A stretch of 64,000 nt of DNA, from NCBI GenBank assembly GCA_020686985.1, contig JAJEPU010000001.1, positions 1 through 64,000 on the forward strand, read 5' to 3'. Shown here in pieces: positions 24,213 to 33,111 of this stretch. Made by a program: the position numbers and the translations under genes. Source of the stretch: Brotaphodocola catenula (GTDB taxonomy: Bacteria > Bacillota > Clostridia > Lachnospirales > Lachnospiraceae). Under the pieces are notes generated by a model. The model had not been told where the DNA came from. It did not search any database and saw only the letters and a list, made by a program, of their open reading frames with translations. How positions within the stretch are numbered: position 1 is the first letter of the stretch; each line of letters begins with the position of its first letter.

Positions 24213-25751
24213 TTAGTTCTGTGTTCTGGAAACCTCAAAGGCACGAAGTTTCCAGACATCAACTGTGGCACTGCAATCTCCGGTCAGTGTGAGGGGGCGG
24301 GCATTGGTGTTGGTGGACAGATCATGATCATTTGAGGGATCGCTGATCTGACTGTACAGTCGGGTTGTGAAGACTTCCTCACCACCGTTTACAAAGATCT
24401 CAAGGGAAGTCGTGTCAGAGTAGATACGAAGCTGACTCAGCGAGGTAAGTTCTACACTGCGGGAGGTTCGCCCAAAGCCACCTTTTTTGAGATCGAGTGT
24501 CAGAACTCCGTTGGAGAAAGAGAGGGTGACTCCATCGCGGAGCGCAAGTTCCATCTGCTTGCAGTCGGAGAAGGTAAGTTCCGTCTCGAAGACCGGGAAT
24601 CCGCAGGAATTCTCAAGGAGGAGAGAATCTGCCTGATTGAGATCTTCTTTTGTGGCAAAGTGTGCGTGCTCGGCGCGAAGGTCGAGAAGCTCCTTGATCG
24701 GTTGCTGGATTAGTCTGCCGTTTCGCACATGGAGCTCACGCGGGAGGGTAAGTGCGTGTTGCCAGCCCTGCTCAGTTGTCGGGTTTGTATAATCAGCTTC
24801 CGGGATTCCCATCCATCCGATCAGAATCCGTCTTTCCTGCTCATCCTCGAAGCTCTGGGGAGCATAGAAGTCAAATCCGCGGTCAACCTGCTGGAATGGG
24901 GCTTCCTCTATAACACGGAACTTACGATTTTCAAAATCGGCATCGATCTTCATGAAGGTGCACTGATGAACATTTGCGTAGTTCACACCCTGCTGTGTGA
25001 CTCCCTGAGGACAGCAGATCAGGCAGAGCGTGCCGTCGAGGAAGAAGAGATCCGGACATTCCCACATGTAGCCGAATGGATGGAGGGTCTGGATACGGCT
25101 GAAGTAAGACCAATGGGTGAGGTCTTCTGAGCGGTAGAGCAGGACGAGACCGTGGCTTTCATGGTCGCGCGCGCCGAGTGCCATATAGTAGGCATCCTTG
25201 TATTTGAGGATTTTCGGATCGCGGACGTGACAGCTGATGTCGGACGGATAATCGTCGGTCGTCATCAGGAGTTCTTTTTCGGAGAAATGTGTTCCGTCCT
25301 GACTTGCGAAATGGATAGTGTTACTTCCGCGTCCGGCGTTGATATAATCGTAGTCCGGGCGGTCGAAGTATTTTACATTTCCGGTGTAGAAATAGTGGAT
25401 CATTCCGTTCTCGCGGAAAGCGGAGCCGGAGTAGACACCGTGTGCGTCAAAGTCGTGATCCGGAAAGAGTACAGGGCCGTGATCCTTATAGTGAATGAAA
25501 TCGCGGGTTGTGCAGTGATTCCACAGTTTGAGTTCGCCGGTCGGCTCAAACGGGGTGTACTGAAAGTAGATATGGTACACGCCGTCTGCCTGAACAAGTC
25601 CGTTCGGATCGTTGAGCCATCCGGTTTCCGGCATCAGGTGAAAATGGAGTCGGCAGGGATCTTCGCTGACGAACTTGCGAAAATCTGCTTCTTCCTGATA
25701 CCACTTCTCGTAGTCTTCTCTGGTCACTTTGTGGTATTTTTCAAATTTCAT
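24213..25751 (-). CDS. scrB: Sucrose-6-phosphate hydrolase (GH32)
   Basis: Cleaves sucrose-6-phosphate from the PTS into glucose-6-phosphate and fructose. GH32 motifs: WLNDPNGLVQADG with the nucleophile Asp (near residue 45), HVRDPKI with the transition-state Asp (near 170), and MWECPDLFFLDG with the acid/base Glu (near 228). A five-bladed propeller is followed by the C-terminal beta sandwich (about 370-505). The ATG at 25751 is chosen because GGAGGATTT precedes it directly; upstream in-frame codons lack a site. 512 residues is normal. It follows scrA by 111 bp and ends at a shared bidirectional terminator. Confidence 0.93.
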   Translation of the reverse strand: MKFEKYHKVTREDYEKWYQEEADFRKFVSEDPCRLHFHLMPETGWLNDPNGLVQADGVYHIYFQYTPFEPTGELKLWNHCTTRDFIHYKDHGPVLFPDHDFDAHGVYSGSAFRENGMIHYFYTGNVKYFDRPDYDYINAGRGSNTIHFASQDGTHFSEKELLMTTDDYPSDISCHVRDPKILKYKDAYYMALGARDHESHGLVLLYRSEDLTHWSYFSRIQTLHPFGYMWECPDLFFLDGTLCLICCPQGVTQQGVNYANVHQCTFMKIDADFENRKFRVIEEAPFQQVDRGFDFYAPQSFEDEQERRILIGWMGIPEADYTNPTTEQGWQHALTLPRELHVRNGRLIQQPIKELLDLRAEHAHFATKEDLNQADSLLLENSCGFPVFETELTFSDCKQMELALRDGVTLSFSNGVLTLDLKKGGFGRTSRSVELTSLSQLRIYSDTTSLEIFVNGGEEVFTTRLYSQISDPSNDHDLSTNTNARPLTLTGDCSATVDVWKLRAFEVSRTQN

Positions 25752-25862
25752 AAATCCTCCTTCGGACACACGGATGTGTCTGCTCCTTGATACTTTGTTG
25801 ATTAGCATTAACTGAAATTACGTCTGACTGATATTTGTAGTCAGTTTGTTAAAGACAGGCGA

Positions 25863-27833
25863 TCAGTGTTTAATCGTCATTGCCTTGCAGGTCTGATCAG
25901 CATTTGCGGATGCGTGAACCTCTAAGGTGACATCGGCAGATGCCTGAGGAAGAATCATCATCGTCTGAGGATTGTATCCGGCGGTGCGAACTTTCTCGAG
26001 ATCAACTTTTAAGAGCTTGTCGCCTTTGCGAACGTTGTCGCCCTGCTTTACGAAGACTTCAAATCCGTCGCCTTCCATCTTGACTGTGTCGATACCGGCA
26101 TGGATCAGAAGGTCGGTTCCCTTGGTGGTTGTGATGCCAATTGCGTGTTTGGTCGGGAAGAGCAGGCTCACGCTTCCATCGCACGGTGCGTAGATTGTGC
26201 CTTCGGACGGATTGATAGCGATTCCGTCGCCGAGCATCTTGGCTGCAAATGCCTCATCTGCGGACTCGGAGATTGGAAGGATCTCACCTGCCATCGGTGC
26301 AAAGAGAACTTCGTCGTCGGTATTTGCATTTGCGGAACTCTCAACGGTTTCTGTTGCTGCGGAAGTTACAGCGGTTGCAGTAGAAGCAGAAGCAACAGTC
26401 TGTGAGGATTTTGCAGGAGTTGTTCCCTCGCCTTCCATAGCGCCCATGTTAAATTTCTTCCAGAATACAACGGTCAGGATAAAGGAAACGCCCATAGAGA
26501 GCACAAGACCGATTGCAAAGTACAGATAGTGGTCCGGTTTCATGGAGATGAAGCCCGGAAGTCCGGCAGCGCCCATTGCCTGAGCAAGAGTCTTTGTTCC
26601 TGCAAGGTAAGCACTTCCGACAGCAGATCCGATGATTGCTGCGTAGAATGGGTATTTCAGTTTCAGAGTAACACCAAACATTGCAGGCTCTGTGATACCG
26701 AGCAGAGCGGAGATACCGGAAGCGGAACAGATCGATTTGATCTTCTCGTTTTTGGTCATCATCAGAACTGCCAGAACTGCGGCACCCTGAGCGACGTTGT
26801 TCATGCTTGCGGTTGCGAAGATGAAGCTGCCGCCGGTGTGAACGCTGTCTGCGATTAGCTGAGTCTCAATCGCAATGAAGCTGTGGTGCATACCGGTCAG
26901 TGTGATCGGCGCATATACAAGACCGAAGAGTGCTCCTCCGATGAAGCCAAGGGAGTTGTATACCCAGGTGATTCCAGCGGCGAGAAGGTTTCCTGCCTCT
27001 CTCAGAACCGGTCCTACGACGATGAAGGTCAGGAAGGAAGTAACAAGGATGGAGATCAGTGGGGTGGTCAGGTTGTCGAGCCAGGACGGGGTGACTTTGT
27101 GAAGACGCTTCTCGATATTTGCAATGATCCAGGAAACGGCGAGAACCGGAAGTACAGTGCCCTGGTAGCCGATAGCCGAGATATGAAGTCCGAAGATGTC
27201 CCATACCGGCGGAGTGCCGACACCGATCTGGTAAGCACTCATCAGATCCGGGTGAACCATAATCATACCCATTGCAGCGCCGAGGTAAGGGTTACCGCCG
27301 AATTTCTTTGCGGCACTGAAGCCGATCAGAACAGGCAGGAAGGTGAACGGTGCTGCCGCGAACAGGTTGATTGCGGTTGCAAGTCCTGCCCACTGCGGAT
27401 ACAGAGCGATGATTGACTGACCATGAATCAGGTTGGAGGTCAGGATGTTGTTGATACCCATCAGAAGACCACCGGCAACGATTGCCGGGATGATCGGAAC
27501 AAAGATGTCACTCAGCATCTTTACGAGACGCTGAAGCAGATTGCCTTTTTTTTCCTCTGCCTCGTTTTCGGTTGCCTCACTCTGGATACCGAGCTGTTTC
27601 TGAACCTCATCGCAGACAAGATTGACGGTGCCTGCTCCGAAAATAATCTGGAACTGTGACTGTGTAAGGAAGACCCCCTTGACTCCTTCCACATCGCTGA
27701 GAGCACTCTCGTCTCTCAGATCATTGTTGCGCAACTGTAAGCGCAGACGGGTTGCACAGTGGGCAACGGAGCGGATATTTTCCTTTCCGCCCACAAGTCG
27801 GATTACTTCACTGGCGATTTTTGCATAATCCAT
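25863..27833 (-). CDS. scrA: PTS sucrose-type EIIBCA component
   Basis: Imports and phosphorylates the sugar, most likely sucrose given scrB next to it. Domain order B-C-A: EIIB with phosphorylated Cys26 (AHCATRLRL), a membrane EIIC domain (about 105-460, with GITEPAMFGVTLKLKYPF), an Ala/Thr/Ser-rich linker (about 475-510), and a fused glucose-type EIIA with His563 and phosphorylated His578 (GTDLLIHAGIDTV). The fused EIIA means no separate Crr protein is needed. 656 residues fits the sucrose/beta-glucoside family. Trehalose or beta-glucosides are less likely alternatives. It is controlled by two operators bracketing its promoter. Confidence 0.9.
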   Translation of the reverse strand: MDYAKIASEVIRLVGGKENIRSVAHCATRLRLQLRNNDLRDESALSDVEGVKGVFLTQSQFQIIFGAGTVNLVCDEVQKQLGIQSEATENEAEEKKGNLLQRLVKMLSDIFVPIIPAIVAGGLLMGINNILTSNLIHGQSIIALYPQWAGLATAINLFAAAPFTFLPVLIGFSAAKKFGGNPYLGAAMGMIMVHPDLMSAYQIGVGTPPVWDIFGLHISAIGYQGTVLPVLAVSWIIANIEKRLHKVTPSWLDNLTTPLISILVTSFLTFIVVGPVLREAGNLLAAGITWVYNSLGFIGGALFGLVYAPITLTGMHHSFIAIETQLIADSVHTGGSFIFATASMNNVAQGAAVLAVLMMTKNEKIKSICSASGISALLGITEPAMFGVTLKLKYPFYAAIIGSAVGSAYLAGTKTLAQAMGAAGLPGFISMKPDHYLYFAIGLVLSMGVSFILTVVFWKKFNMGAMEGEGTTPAKSSQTVASASTATAVTSAATETVESSANANTDDEVLFAPMAGEILPISESADEAFAAKMLGDGIAINPSEGTIYAPCDGSVSLLFPTKHAIGITTTKGTDLLIHAGIDTVKMEGDGFEVFVKQGDNVRKGDKLLKVDLEKVRTAGYNPQTMMILPQASADVTLEVHASANADQTCKAMTIKH

Positions 27834-27888
27834 AAAAACCTCTCCTTTTTTGTGGTGATGAATAAGTTGAACGATGAACTATGAAACA

Positions 27889-27970
27889 AAACATGGTATC
27901 GGTTCCATAATTGAATCATACAGCATTTTTGCCGTAAAGTCAATACAAATATGGAATCGATACCATGTTT
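27889..27970 (-). promoter_or_regulatory. scrA promoter with two LacI-type operators
   Basis: On the minus strand TTGACT (27943-27938) and TATGAT (27920-27915) are spaced by 17 bp. ATGGAATCGATACCATGT (27951-27968) lies upstream of the -35, and a copy with one mismatch, ATGGAACCGATACCATGT (27908-27891), lies at the start point. Both have the semi-palindromic core of a LacI-family site. Two sites about 60 bp apart could allow looping. Confidence 0.8.
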
Positions 27971-28025
27971 GAGCCACCAAAAAATCAGGTGATTTTTTGT
28001 GCAAAACGTACAAAACCGTGCACCG

Positions 28026-29003
28026 TCATTTTACACTCTTTCCAGGGATCAGCTGAAAACCGATAACCTGCTTGACCGGGACAGGTTCATTGCGGATTAA
28101 GCGCAGGATTGTCTCTGCACTGAGCTGACCGAGGGCATAGGAGTCGAATTTCAGTGTTGTGAGTTCGGGGGAGAGAAGTTCGCTCTCATCATATCCGCCA
28201 AAACCTGCAACCGAGACGTCATCGGGAATCCGTTTTCCAAACTGTGCAAGTGTGTGGTAGGCGCCGAATGCGAGACGGTCGGTCGCGCAGATCATTGCAG
28301 TGACAGGACCACTCTCAAGCGCTTCTTTTGCCATCTTCTGTCCACTCTCATAACTGTAATCACCGGAAAAAAGGCGAATGTCGGAGACTCCGCAGGATTT
28401 CAGACCATCGAGAACGCCCTGACGGCGGACGATTCCGACGGCGCGGTCTGTGTCGGTGATTCCGAGCCAGACAACATGCTCTGGGTGAGATTTGCCGACG
28501 TATTTTCCCATCTCAAAACCGGCCTGATAATCGTCATCGACAACGGAGATTCCGGCATCAAATTCCTGAGCCATCACGACGACCGGGATCGGGCTGTTTG
28601 CGATCAGCTCACGGTGCTGATCGGTGATCGAGATCGAGCTTAAAAGAATTCCTCCGACGTTCAGACTGATCAAACGGCGAATATTGTCGAGTTCGAGGGC
28701 GATCTGGTGGTCAGAGCTCTTGATAAGCGTTTCATATCCCTGTTCGCGCAGATAACGGTCAATGCTTGTGATGACGCGCCCCGTAATCTTGGAATTTAAA
28801 GTCGGCACGACGACGCCGATGATGTTGCTCTCGCGGGCATTGAGGCGGGCAAATGAGTTCGGCATATATCCGCATTCACGGATCACAGCCTGAATCCTCT
28901 CCCGAGTCGCCTCTTTCACATAGCCGCCGTTGAAGTAGCGGGAGATTGTGCTTTTTCCAACACCGGACATCTCAGCGATGTCCGCCATAGTAAATTTCTT
29001 CAT
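28026..29003 (-). CDS. scrR: LacI-family repressor of sucrose genes
   Basis: A 325-residue LacI/GalR regulator. The N-terminal helix-turn-helix and hinge are clear (FTMADIAEMSGVGKSTISRY, then the NARESNIIGVVVPTLNSKI junction near residue 60), followed by a sugar-binding domain. The effector is probably sucrose-6-phosphate or a fructose derivative, judged from position. ATG at 29003 is used; a TTG four codons earlier abuts the AAGGAG site and is unlikely. It is transcribed in the same direction as scrA, with operators in the 190-bp gap, so it likely represses scrAB. Confidence 0.88.
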   Translation of the reverse strand: MKKFTMADIAEMSGVGKSTISRYFNGGYVKEATRERIQAVIRECGYMPNSFARLNARESNIIGVVVPTLNSKITGRVITSIDRYLREQGYETLIKSSDHQIALELDNIRRLISLNVGGILLSSISITDQHRELIANSPIPVVVMAQEFDAGISVVDDDYQAGFEMGKYVGKSHPEHVVWLGITDTDRAVGIVRRQGVLDGLKSCGVSDIRLFSGDYSYESGQKMAKEALESGPVTAMICATDRLAFGAYHTLAQFGKRIPDDVSVAGFGGYDESELLSPELTTLKFDSYALGQLSAETILRLIRNEPVPVKQVIGFQLIPGKSVK

Positions 29004-29152
29004 AGATGCTGTCAACTCCTTGGAATGTTTTGTAATGTAAGTATATCACGAGTTGCAGTGCACGGGTAGGAATTTTGTGAAGGGAAAAATTTGTATGATA
29101 CTGTGGTGGAAGTTGATTTTGCTGATGAGTGTTTGGGGAGCGGAGGATATGT

Positions 29153-29181
29153 TTGCGACAGAGGGAGAATGTTGCTATAAT
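29153..29181 (+). promoter_or_regulatory. Promoter of the LysR gene at 29275
   Basis: TTGCGA and a perfect TATAAT are spaced by 17 bp, leaving a leader of about 85 nt. Confidence 0.55.
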
Positions 29182-29274
29182 GTTAGTTACACAAAAACAA
29201 GTGGAAATAGAGTTGCAAATAAAAAGCAAAAAGATTAATGGTCATAGAAATGACGAGGAAAGAAGTAGAACGAT

Positions 29275-30201
29275 ATGGACAGTCGATTATTTCATTATGT
29301 GGTGGCAGTGGAAGAATGTGGGACAATCTCATCTGCCGCCAGAACTCTGTTTCTGTCACAACCTGCGCTGACAAAACAGATTGGAAAGTTGGAATCAGAA
29401 CTTGGTTTTCAGATTTTTGACAGGAGTAAGAATCCTCTCGGGATCACAGAGCAGGGAGAGATTTTTCTGGATTTTGCCGGACGTTATCTGGAACTGGAAA
29501 AGGAATTCCAGCAAAAATTGGATGCAGTGTCCGGAGAGAAACATCAGGATTTAATTGTGATGACAACAAGCCGAGGAGGAATGTATGCGGGTGTCCGCAC
29601 TTCGGCGTTTCTTGATGCACATCCGGAAATTCATGTGGAGTATCATAATACGGATGCGAGAAGCTGTGAGGAGATGCTTGAGAGTGAGGAGAGAGAACTT
29701 GCAGTCTATACAGACCCGGTTCAATCTGACCGGATTGAATATCTCCCGTTGGAGGAAGATCCTCTTCTTCTTGTAATCCCGAAGGACAGTCCGGCACTTG
29801 AGGGAGTTGAGATCGGGGAAAATTCGTATCAGAATCCATTAGAAATTGATGTGAAGTGTCTGCGAAGACCGAATAACCGTTTTGTTCTTTCCACATCGAC
29901 GCACAGTCTTTTTTTCGCAGAACAGGAGATGTTCCGTCGCTGTCGAATTCATATGGGAAATGCACTTCATGTAGATCATGTCGACACGCGCTACGCAATC
30001 GCCTGTGGAGGTGGTGGAATTGTTATGGTGCCGTTGCAGACAGTGAAATCTCTTTATACAAATAACCAAGTGGTCTATGCGACGATAAAGGGAGAATCCT
30101 TCTATCGATATGTGGTGATTGCAAAGAAACGCGGAAGGAAATTGTCAACGGGAGCAGAACTTTTCTGGAAATTTATGGTGGGTCAGAGGTTTGCCCCGTA
30201 A
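29275..30201 (+). CDS. LysR-family transcriptional regulator
   Basis: A 308-residue LysR regulator with a standard helix-turn-helix (RLFHYVVAVEECGTISSAAR, SQPALTKQIGKLESELGF) and an effector domain from about residue 90. Unlike the other two LysR genes here it is not divergent from its neighbour: a terminator ends its transcript, and the 2-hydroxycarboxylate transporter gene follows on the same strand with a promoter of its own. It may still control that transporter. Another possibility is the upstream sucrose region, but that has its own LacI regulator. It has no good Shine-Dalgarno, only a weak AGAACGAT just before ATG. Confidence 0.87.
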   Translation: MDSRLFHYVVAVEECGTISSAARTLFLSQPALTKQIGKLESELGFQIFDRSKNPLGITEQGEIFLDFAGRYLELEKEFQQKLDAVSGEKHQDLIVMTTSRGGMYAGVRTSAFLDAHPEIHVEYHNTDARSCEEMLESEERELAVYTDPVQSDRIEYLPLEEDPLLLVIPKDSPALEGVEIGENSYQNPLEIDVKCLRRPNNRFVLSTSTHSLFFAEQEMFRRCRIHMGNALHVDHVDTRYAIACGGGGIVMVPLQTVKSLYTNNQVVYATIKGESFYRYVVIAKKRGRKLSTGAELFWKFMVGQRFAP

Positions 30202-30288
30202 ATACCCCATAAATATCCTTTTGAGTTCATAACGAATTGGAATGGACTGTGTAAGAAAGAGGAATAAGGGAAAATAGAAATGAGAGAG

Positions 30289-30327
30289 AAGTGCTTGTCC
30301 AAGTGAAGGACAGGTACTTCTTTTTTT
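30289..30327 (+). terminator. Terminator after the LysR gene
   Basis: AAGTGCTTGTCC pairs with GGACAGGTACTT (two imperfect pairs) and is followed by TTCTTTTTTT. The rest of the 426-bp gap to 30627 is purine-rich, with no gene seen. Confidence 0.75.
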
Positions 30328-30491
30328 ATCTTATTTTATGTGAATTTTGAGAAATTATGGAAGAAAATAGGAGCGGTATGAGGAACTAAGGGAGAAAAAG
30401 TTCCATAGGGAATGGAGGACAGGCAAAAATGGATAAGAAAATGGTTATGGGAGGTGGGGAAAACCTGAATAGCTGAGGGCAGTCGAAAGTA

Positions 30492-30521
30492 TTGCAGAAT
30501 TCAAAGAAATTTATATATAAT
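30492..30521 (+). promoter_or_regulatory. Promoter of the 2-hydroxycarboxylate transporter gene
   Basis: TTGCAG and TATAAT are spaced by 18 bp, about 105 bp before the start codon. Confidence 0.5.
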
Positions 30522-30627
30522 ACAGGCAACGTTTTTACCGGTGAAAGCAAACGAAACAAAAAAATGAACGAAATGAGAGAACAACCATTTCTGGGTGTTG
30601 TCGGGGTGAATAGGAGAGGATAAAAAG

Positions 30628-31929
30628 ATGAGCAAGCTGAAAGAAGTAAAACTGCTTGGAATGCCACTTTGGATGTTCCTGATTCTTCTTGTGGTAACTT
30701 GGGGAGTTGGAATGACGGAGTCGATTCCGGGCGATATGGTAGGTGCACTTTGTTTTGCAACTGTTGTTGGAACTTTTATTGGATTTATTGGAGATCGGAT
30801 TCCAATCTGGAAGGACTGGCTCGGAGGAGGCATGCTTCTGACCTGTTTGGCAGCTGGAGCAATGTCCACGTTCCACCTGATTCCTGATTCCCTTGTTGAG
30901 ACTCTGAATACATTTAATGGCAGTACCGGATTTTTGAATCTCTATATTCTGGTTCTTGTCACAGGATCGGTTTTATCCGTAAATAGAAAGCTCCTGATTC
31001 GTTCTCTGGGTGGATATATTCCGTGCATTCTTTCTGCGATTGTATTTGCATTTTTGTTTGCAGGAATAGCAGGAATTGTTGTTGGGATCGGACCGATCAA
31101 TGCGATCTTAAATTACGCACTTCCGATTATGGGAGGTGGAAATGGTGCTGGTGCAATCCCAATGAGCAAGATCTGGGGAGAGGCAAGCGGACAGGACCCG
31201 CAGATCTGGTATGCATCTGCATTTGCAACGCTTAGTCTTGGAAACATGATTGCCGTTTTGATGGCTGCTCTGATGAATAAACTTGGAGAGAAGAAACCGG
31301 AATTTACCGGAAACGGAGAGCTGATGAAAACTCCGGCTGATCTGGGAACACAGGAAGCAGAAATCAAGCCGACGGTGGCTGACTATGCATCGGGTCTGGC
31401 ACTTGGTCTTTTCTGTTTTGTATTCAGTGGATTTTACTCTTCCAAGATTTCGATCATCAACCATGCAGGCCTTGGATTCTCGATTCACCAGTTTGCATTT
31501 ATGATTATTCTTGTAGCGCTCTTAAATATTTCCGGTCTGGTTCCGGACAATGTGCGCGCCGGTACAAGAGGAATGCAACAGTTCTTTGTAAAGTATATGT
31601 CCCTTCCGCTTATGGTTACGGTTGGAATCGGAACGAACCTGATGGACTATGTAAAAGTACTGAATTTCCAGAGTCTTGTTGTCATTGCAGCGGTTGTCGT
31701 TGGTGCGACGCTTGGCGCATGGCTGATGGCTCCGATCTTTAAATTCTTCCGAATCGAGACGGTTGTCACGGCAGCACTTTGCATGGCAAACGGAGGCGGT
31801 GCAGGCGATATTCAGGTTCTTGGAGCAAGTCACCGCATGGAGCTGATGAGCTATGCACAGATTTCTTCAAGAATCGGAGGAGCGATTATGCTCGTCATTG
31901 CAAGTTTTATGTTCAGTACCTTTATGTAG
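30628..31929 (+). CDS. 2-hydroxycarboxylate transporter (CitS/MaeN/CimH family)
   Basis: A 433-residue secondary transporter for citrate, malate or a related hydroxy acid. The two re-entrant GGxG signatures of the family are present: PIMGGGNGAGAIPMSKI (GGGNG at 169-173) and CMANGGGAGDIQVLG (about 389-394), the latter followed by RMELMSYAQISSRIGGA, which carries the conserved arginine that binds carboxylate. Eleven hydrophobic segments are expected. Family members are sodium- or proton-coupled symporters or lactate exchangers; coupling is not readable. AGGAGAGGAT precedes the ATG. An esterase gene follows 52 bp later. Confidence 0.9.
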   Translation: MSKLKEVKLLGMPLWMFLILLVVTWGVGMTESIPGDMVGALCFATVVGTFIGFIGDRIPIWKDWLGGGMLLTCLAAGAMSTFHLIPDSLVETLNTFNGSTGFLNLYILVLVTGSVLSVNRKLLIRSLGGYIPCILSAIVFAFLFAGIAGIVVGIGPINAILNYALPIMGGGNGAGAIPMSKIWGEASGQDPQIWYASAFATLSLGNMIAVLMAALMNKLGEKKPEFTGNGELMKTPADLGTQEAEIKPTVADYASGLALGLFCFVFSGFYSSKISIINHAGLGFSIHQFAFMIILVALLNISGLVPDNVRAGTRGMQQFFVKYMSLPLMVTVGIGTNLMDYVKVLNFQSLVVIAAVVVGATLGAWLMAPIFKFFRIETVVTAALCMANGGGAGDIQVLGASHRMELMSYAQISSRIGGAIMLVIASFMFSTFM

Positions 31930-31981
31930 GAAAGCGTTTTTTAAATGTTTATGAGGGATGAGAGGATTTGAGGGAAAACGG

Positions 31982-32785
31982 ATGAAGATTGAGACATTAA
32001 ATTTCTGTATCACACCTCTTGACAGAGAGGTGAAGGTTCGTGTGTTTACGCCGGATGGTTATGAGTCGGGAGAAAAACAATATCCGGTGCTTTATGTGAA
32101 TGACGGGCAGGATCTGTTCTGCGATCAGCAGACATTCTGGGGAGCGGAGAGTCTCAGATTTGAGCAGTATTACAGAGACTATGGAAAATTTGTGCCGGAT
32201 GTGATTCTTGTGGCGATTGAGTCGCCGAATGATCACGCGAAGCGTACTGCGCAGTATTCGCCATTTACGAAAGATTTTGTCGTTCCGGAGGGAAAGACGT
32301 TTGAACCGCATATTGAGGGAAAAGGTGTAGAGTATCTTGAGTGGATGACAAAAGAACTCAAGCCGGCGATTGACCGCAGATACCGGACTTTGGCGGATGC
32401 AGATCACACCGGAATCTGTGGGTACAGCACGGGTGGTTTGATCAGCACCTATGCACTGCTTGCACATGCGGAGACATTTCACCGGGCAATCATTATGAGC
32501 GCAGCGGTATGCATCTGGATGGACAAGCTGGAAGAGGTGCTGAAAACAGCGGATTACTCCCATATTTGCAGACTGTATCTGGATACAGGAACAAATGAGT
32601 TTGGGAGAATGACGACGAAGGAGGAATTTCTTGCAGGCTCGGAGATCATTCGCAGTTATTTCGTTCGCGGAGGTCTGACTCCGAAAACGATGAAATACAA
32701 TGTATACCAGGACGCAATTCACAACCAGAGAGAATGGAGAATGCGTTTTCCGGATGCGCTTCGCTGGGTATTTCCAGAGTTTTAG
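31982..32785 (+). CDS. Alpha/beta-hydrolase, putative esterase (PF00756-like)
   Basis: A 267-residue cytosolic serine hydrolase of the esterase-D/enterochelin-esterase-like group. The nucleophile is in CGYSTGGLIS (Ser149), the likely acid in LDTGTNEFG and the His in AIHNQREWRMRF. The start is placed at ATG 31982 because GAGGG lies eight bases before it; an upstream ATG has no spacing from its purine run. It probably forms an operon with the 2-hydroxycarboxylate transporter and may release the acid from an ester, but the substrate is unknown. A terminator follows. Confidence 0.8.
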   Translation: MKIETLNFCITPLDREVKVRVFTPDGYESGEKQYPVLYVNDGQDLFCDQQTFWGAESLRFEQYYRDYGKFVPDVILVAIESPNDHAKRTAQYSPFTKDFVVPEGKTFEPHIEGKGVEYLEWMTKELKPAIDRRYRTLADADHTGICGYSTGGLISTYALLAHAETFHRAIIMSAAVCIWMDKLEEVLKTADYSHICRLYLDTGTNEFGRMTTKEEFLAGSEIIRSYFVRGGLTPKTMKYNVYQDAIHNQREWRMRFPDALRWVFPEF

Positions 32786-32817
32786 ATAGTTCCATTAAGA
32801 AAATAAGAATGATTTTA

Positions 32818-32856
32818 AACCTTCGGGACAGGGAAAACTGTGCCGGAGGTTTTTGT
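32818..32856 (+). terminator. Terminator after the esterase gene
   Basis: AACCTTCGGGACAG pairs with CTGTGCCGGAGGTT, allowing one bulge, followed by a T-rich tract. Confidence 0.8.
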
Positions 32857-32923
32857 GTTTTGTAGAAATCTCTTTTCTGAATGGAAGAAATATGATAAAA
32901 TTCAAAGATGGATTTACCATAAC

Positions 32924-33111
32924 GGTAGGCGGTCCGGCTCTCTTGGGAGGGCATGCGTACCCTCCGATTACATTTTGATGTAACGAAAAATATAGGAGGA
33001 GGGGGATGCCATATGAGTATTATGGATTTCGTAGCATTGGTAATCTTCGGCTTAACATGCTTTGGACTTGGATACACTTTGCTCATGTTTGATTAGAGAC
33101 GACCGTCTATT
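32924..33111 (+). other. Structured leader/transcript of the mini-peptide gene
   Basis: The region resembles the leader found before small holin-like toxin genes in Firmicutes (from memory): a GGCGGTCCGG motif, then a GGAGGG/CCCTCC hairpin (32946-32965) and a TTACAT/ATGTAA hairpin (32968-32983). GGTAGGCGGTC (32924-32934) can pair along all 11 bases, with three G-U pairs, with GACCGTCTATT just after the stop codon (33101-33111). This would close the mRNA into a loop around the reading frame. Confidence 0.5.
33013..33096 (+). CDS. Small hydrophobic peptide, possible type I toxin / holin-like
   Basis: A 27-residue peptide beginning MSIMDFVALVIFGL, with a single membrane helix over about residues 5-25, ending LLMFD. 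A long AGGAGGAGGGGG site lies seven bases before the ATG, too strong to be accidental. A structured leader with conserved GGCGGTCCGG precedes it. Size, hydrophobicity and leader fit the 'putative holin-like toxin' group, but no antisense RNA could be proven. It sits exactly at the point where a P-type ATPase gene is cut. A second ATG at 33006 opens another 28-codon frame that is not hydrophobic and looks less likely. Confidence 0.5.
   Translation: MSIMDFVALVIFGLTCFGLGYTLLMFD

Noticed and set aside
33013..33096. KdpF-like subunit as an explanation for the 27-residue peptide
   Set aside because: No kdpABC genes follow; the neighbouring ATPase is a P1B-type fragment. The sequence also lacks the usual KdpF ending.
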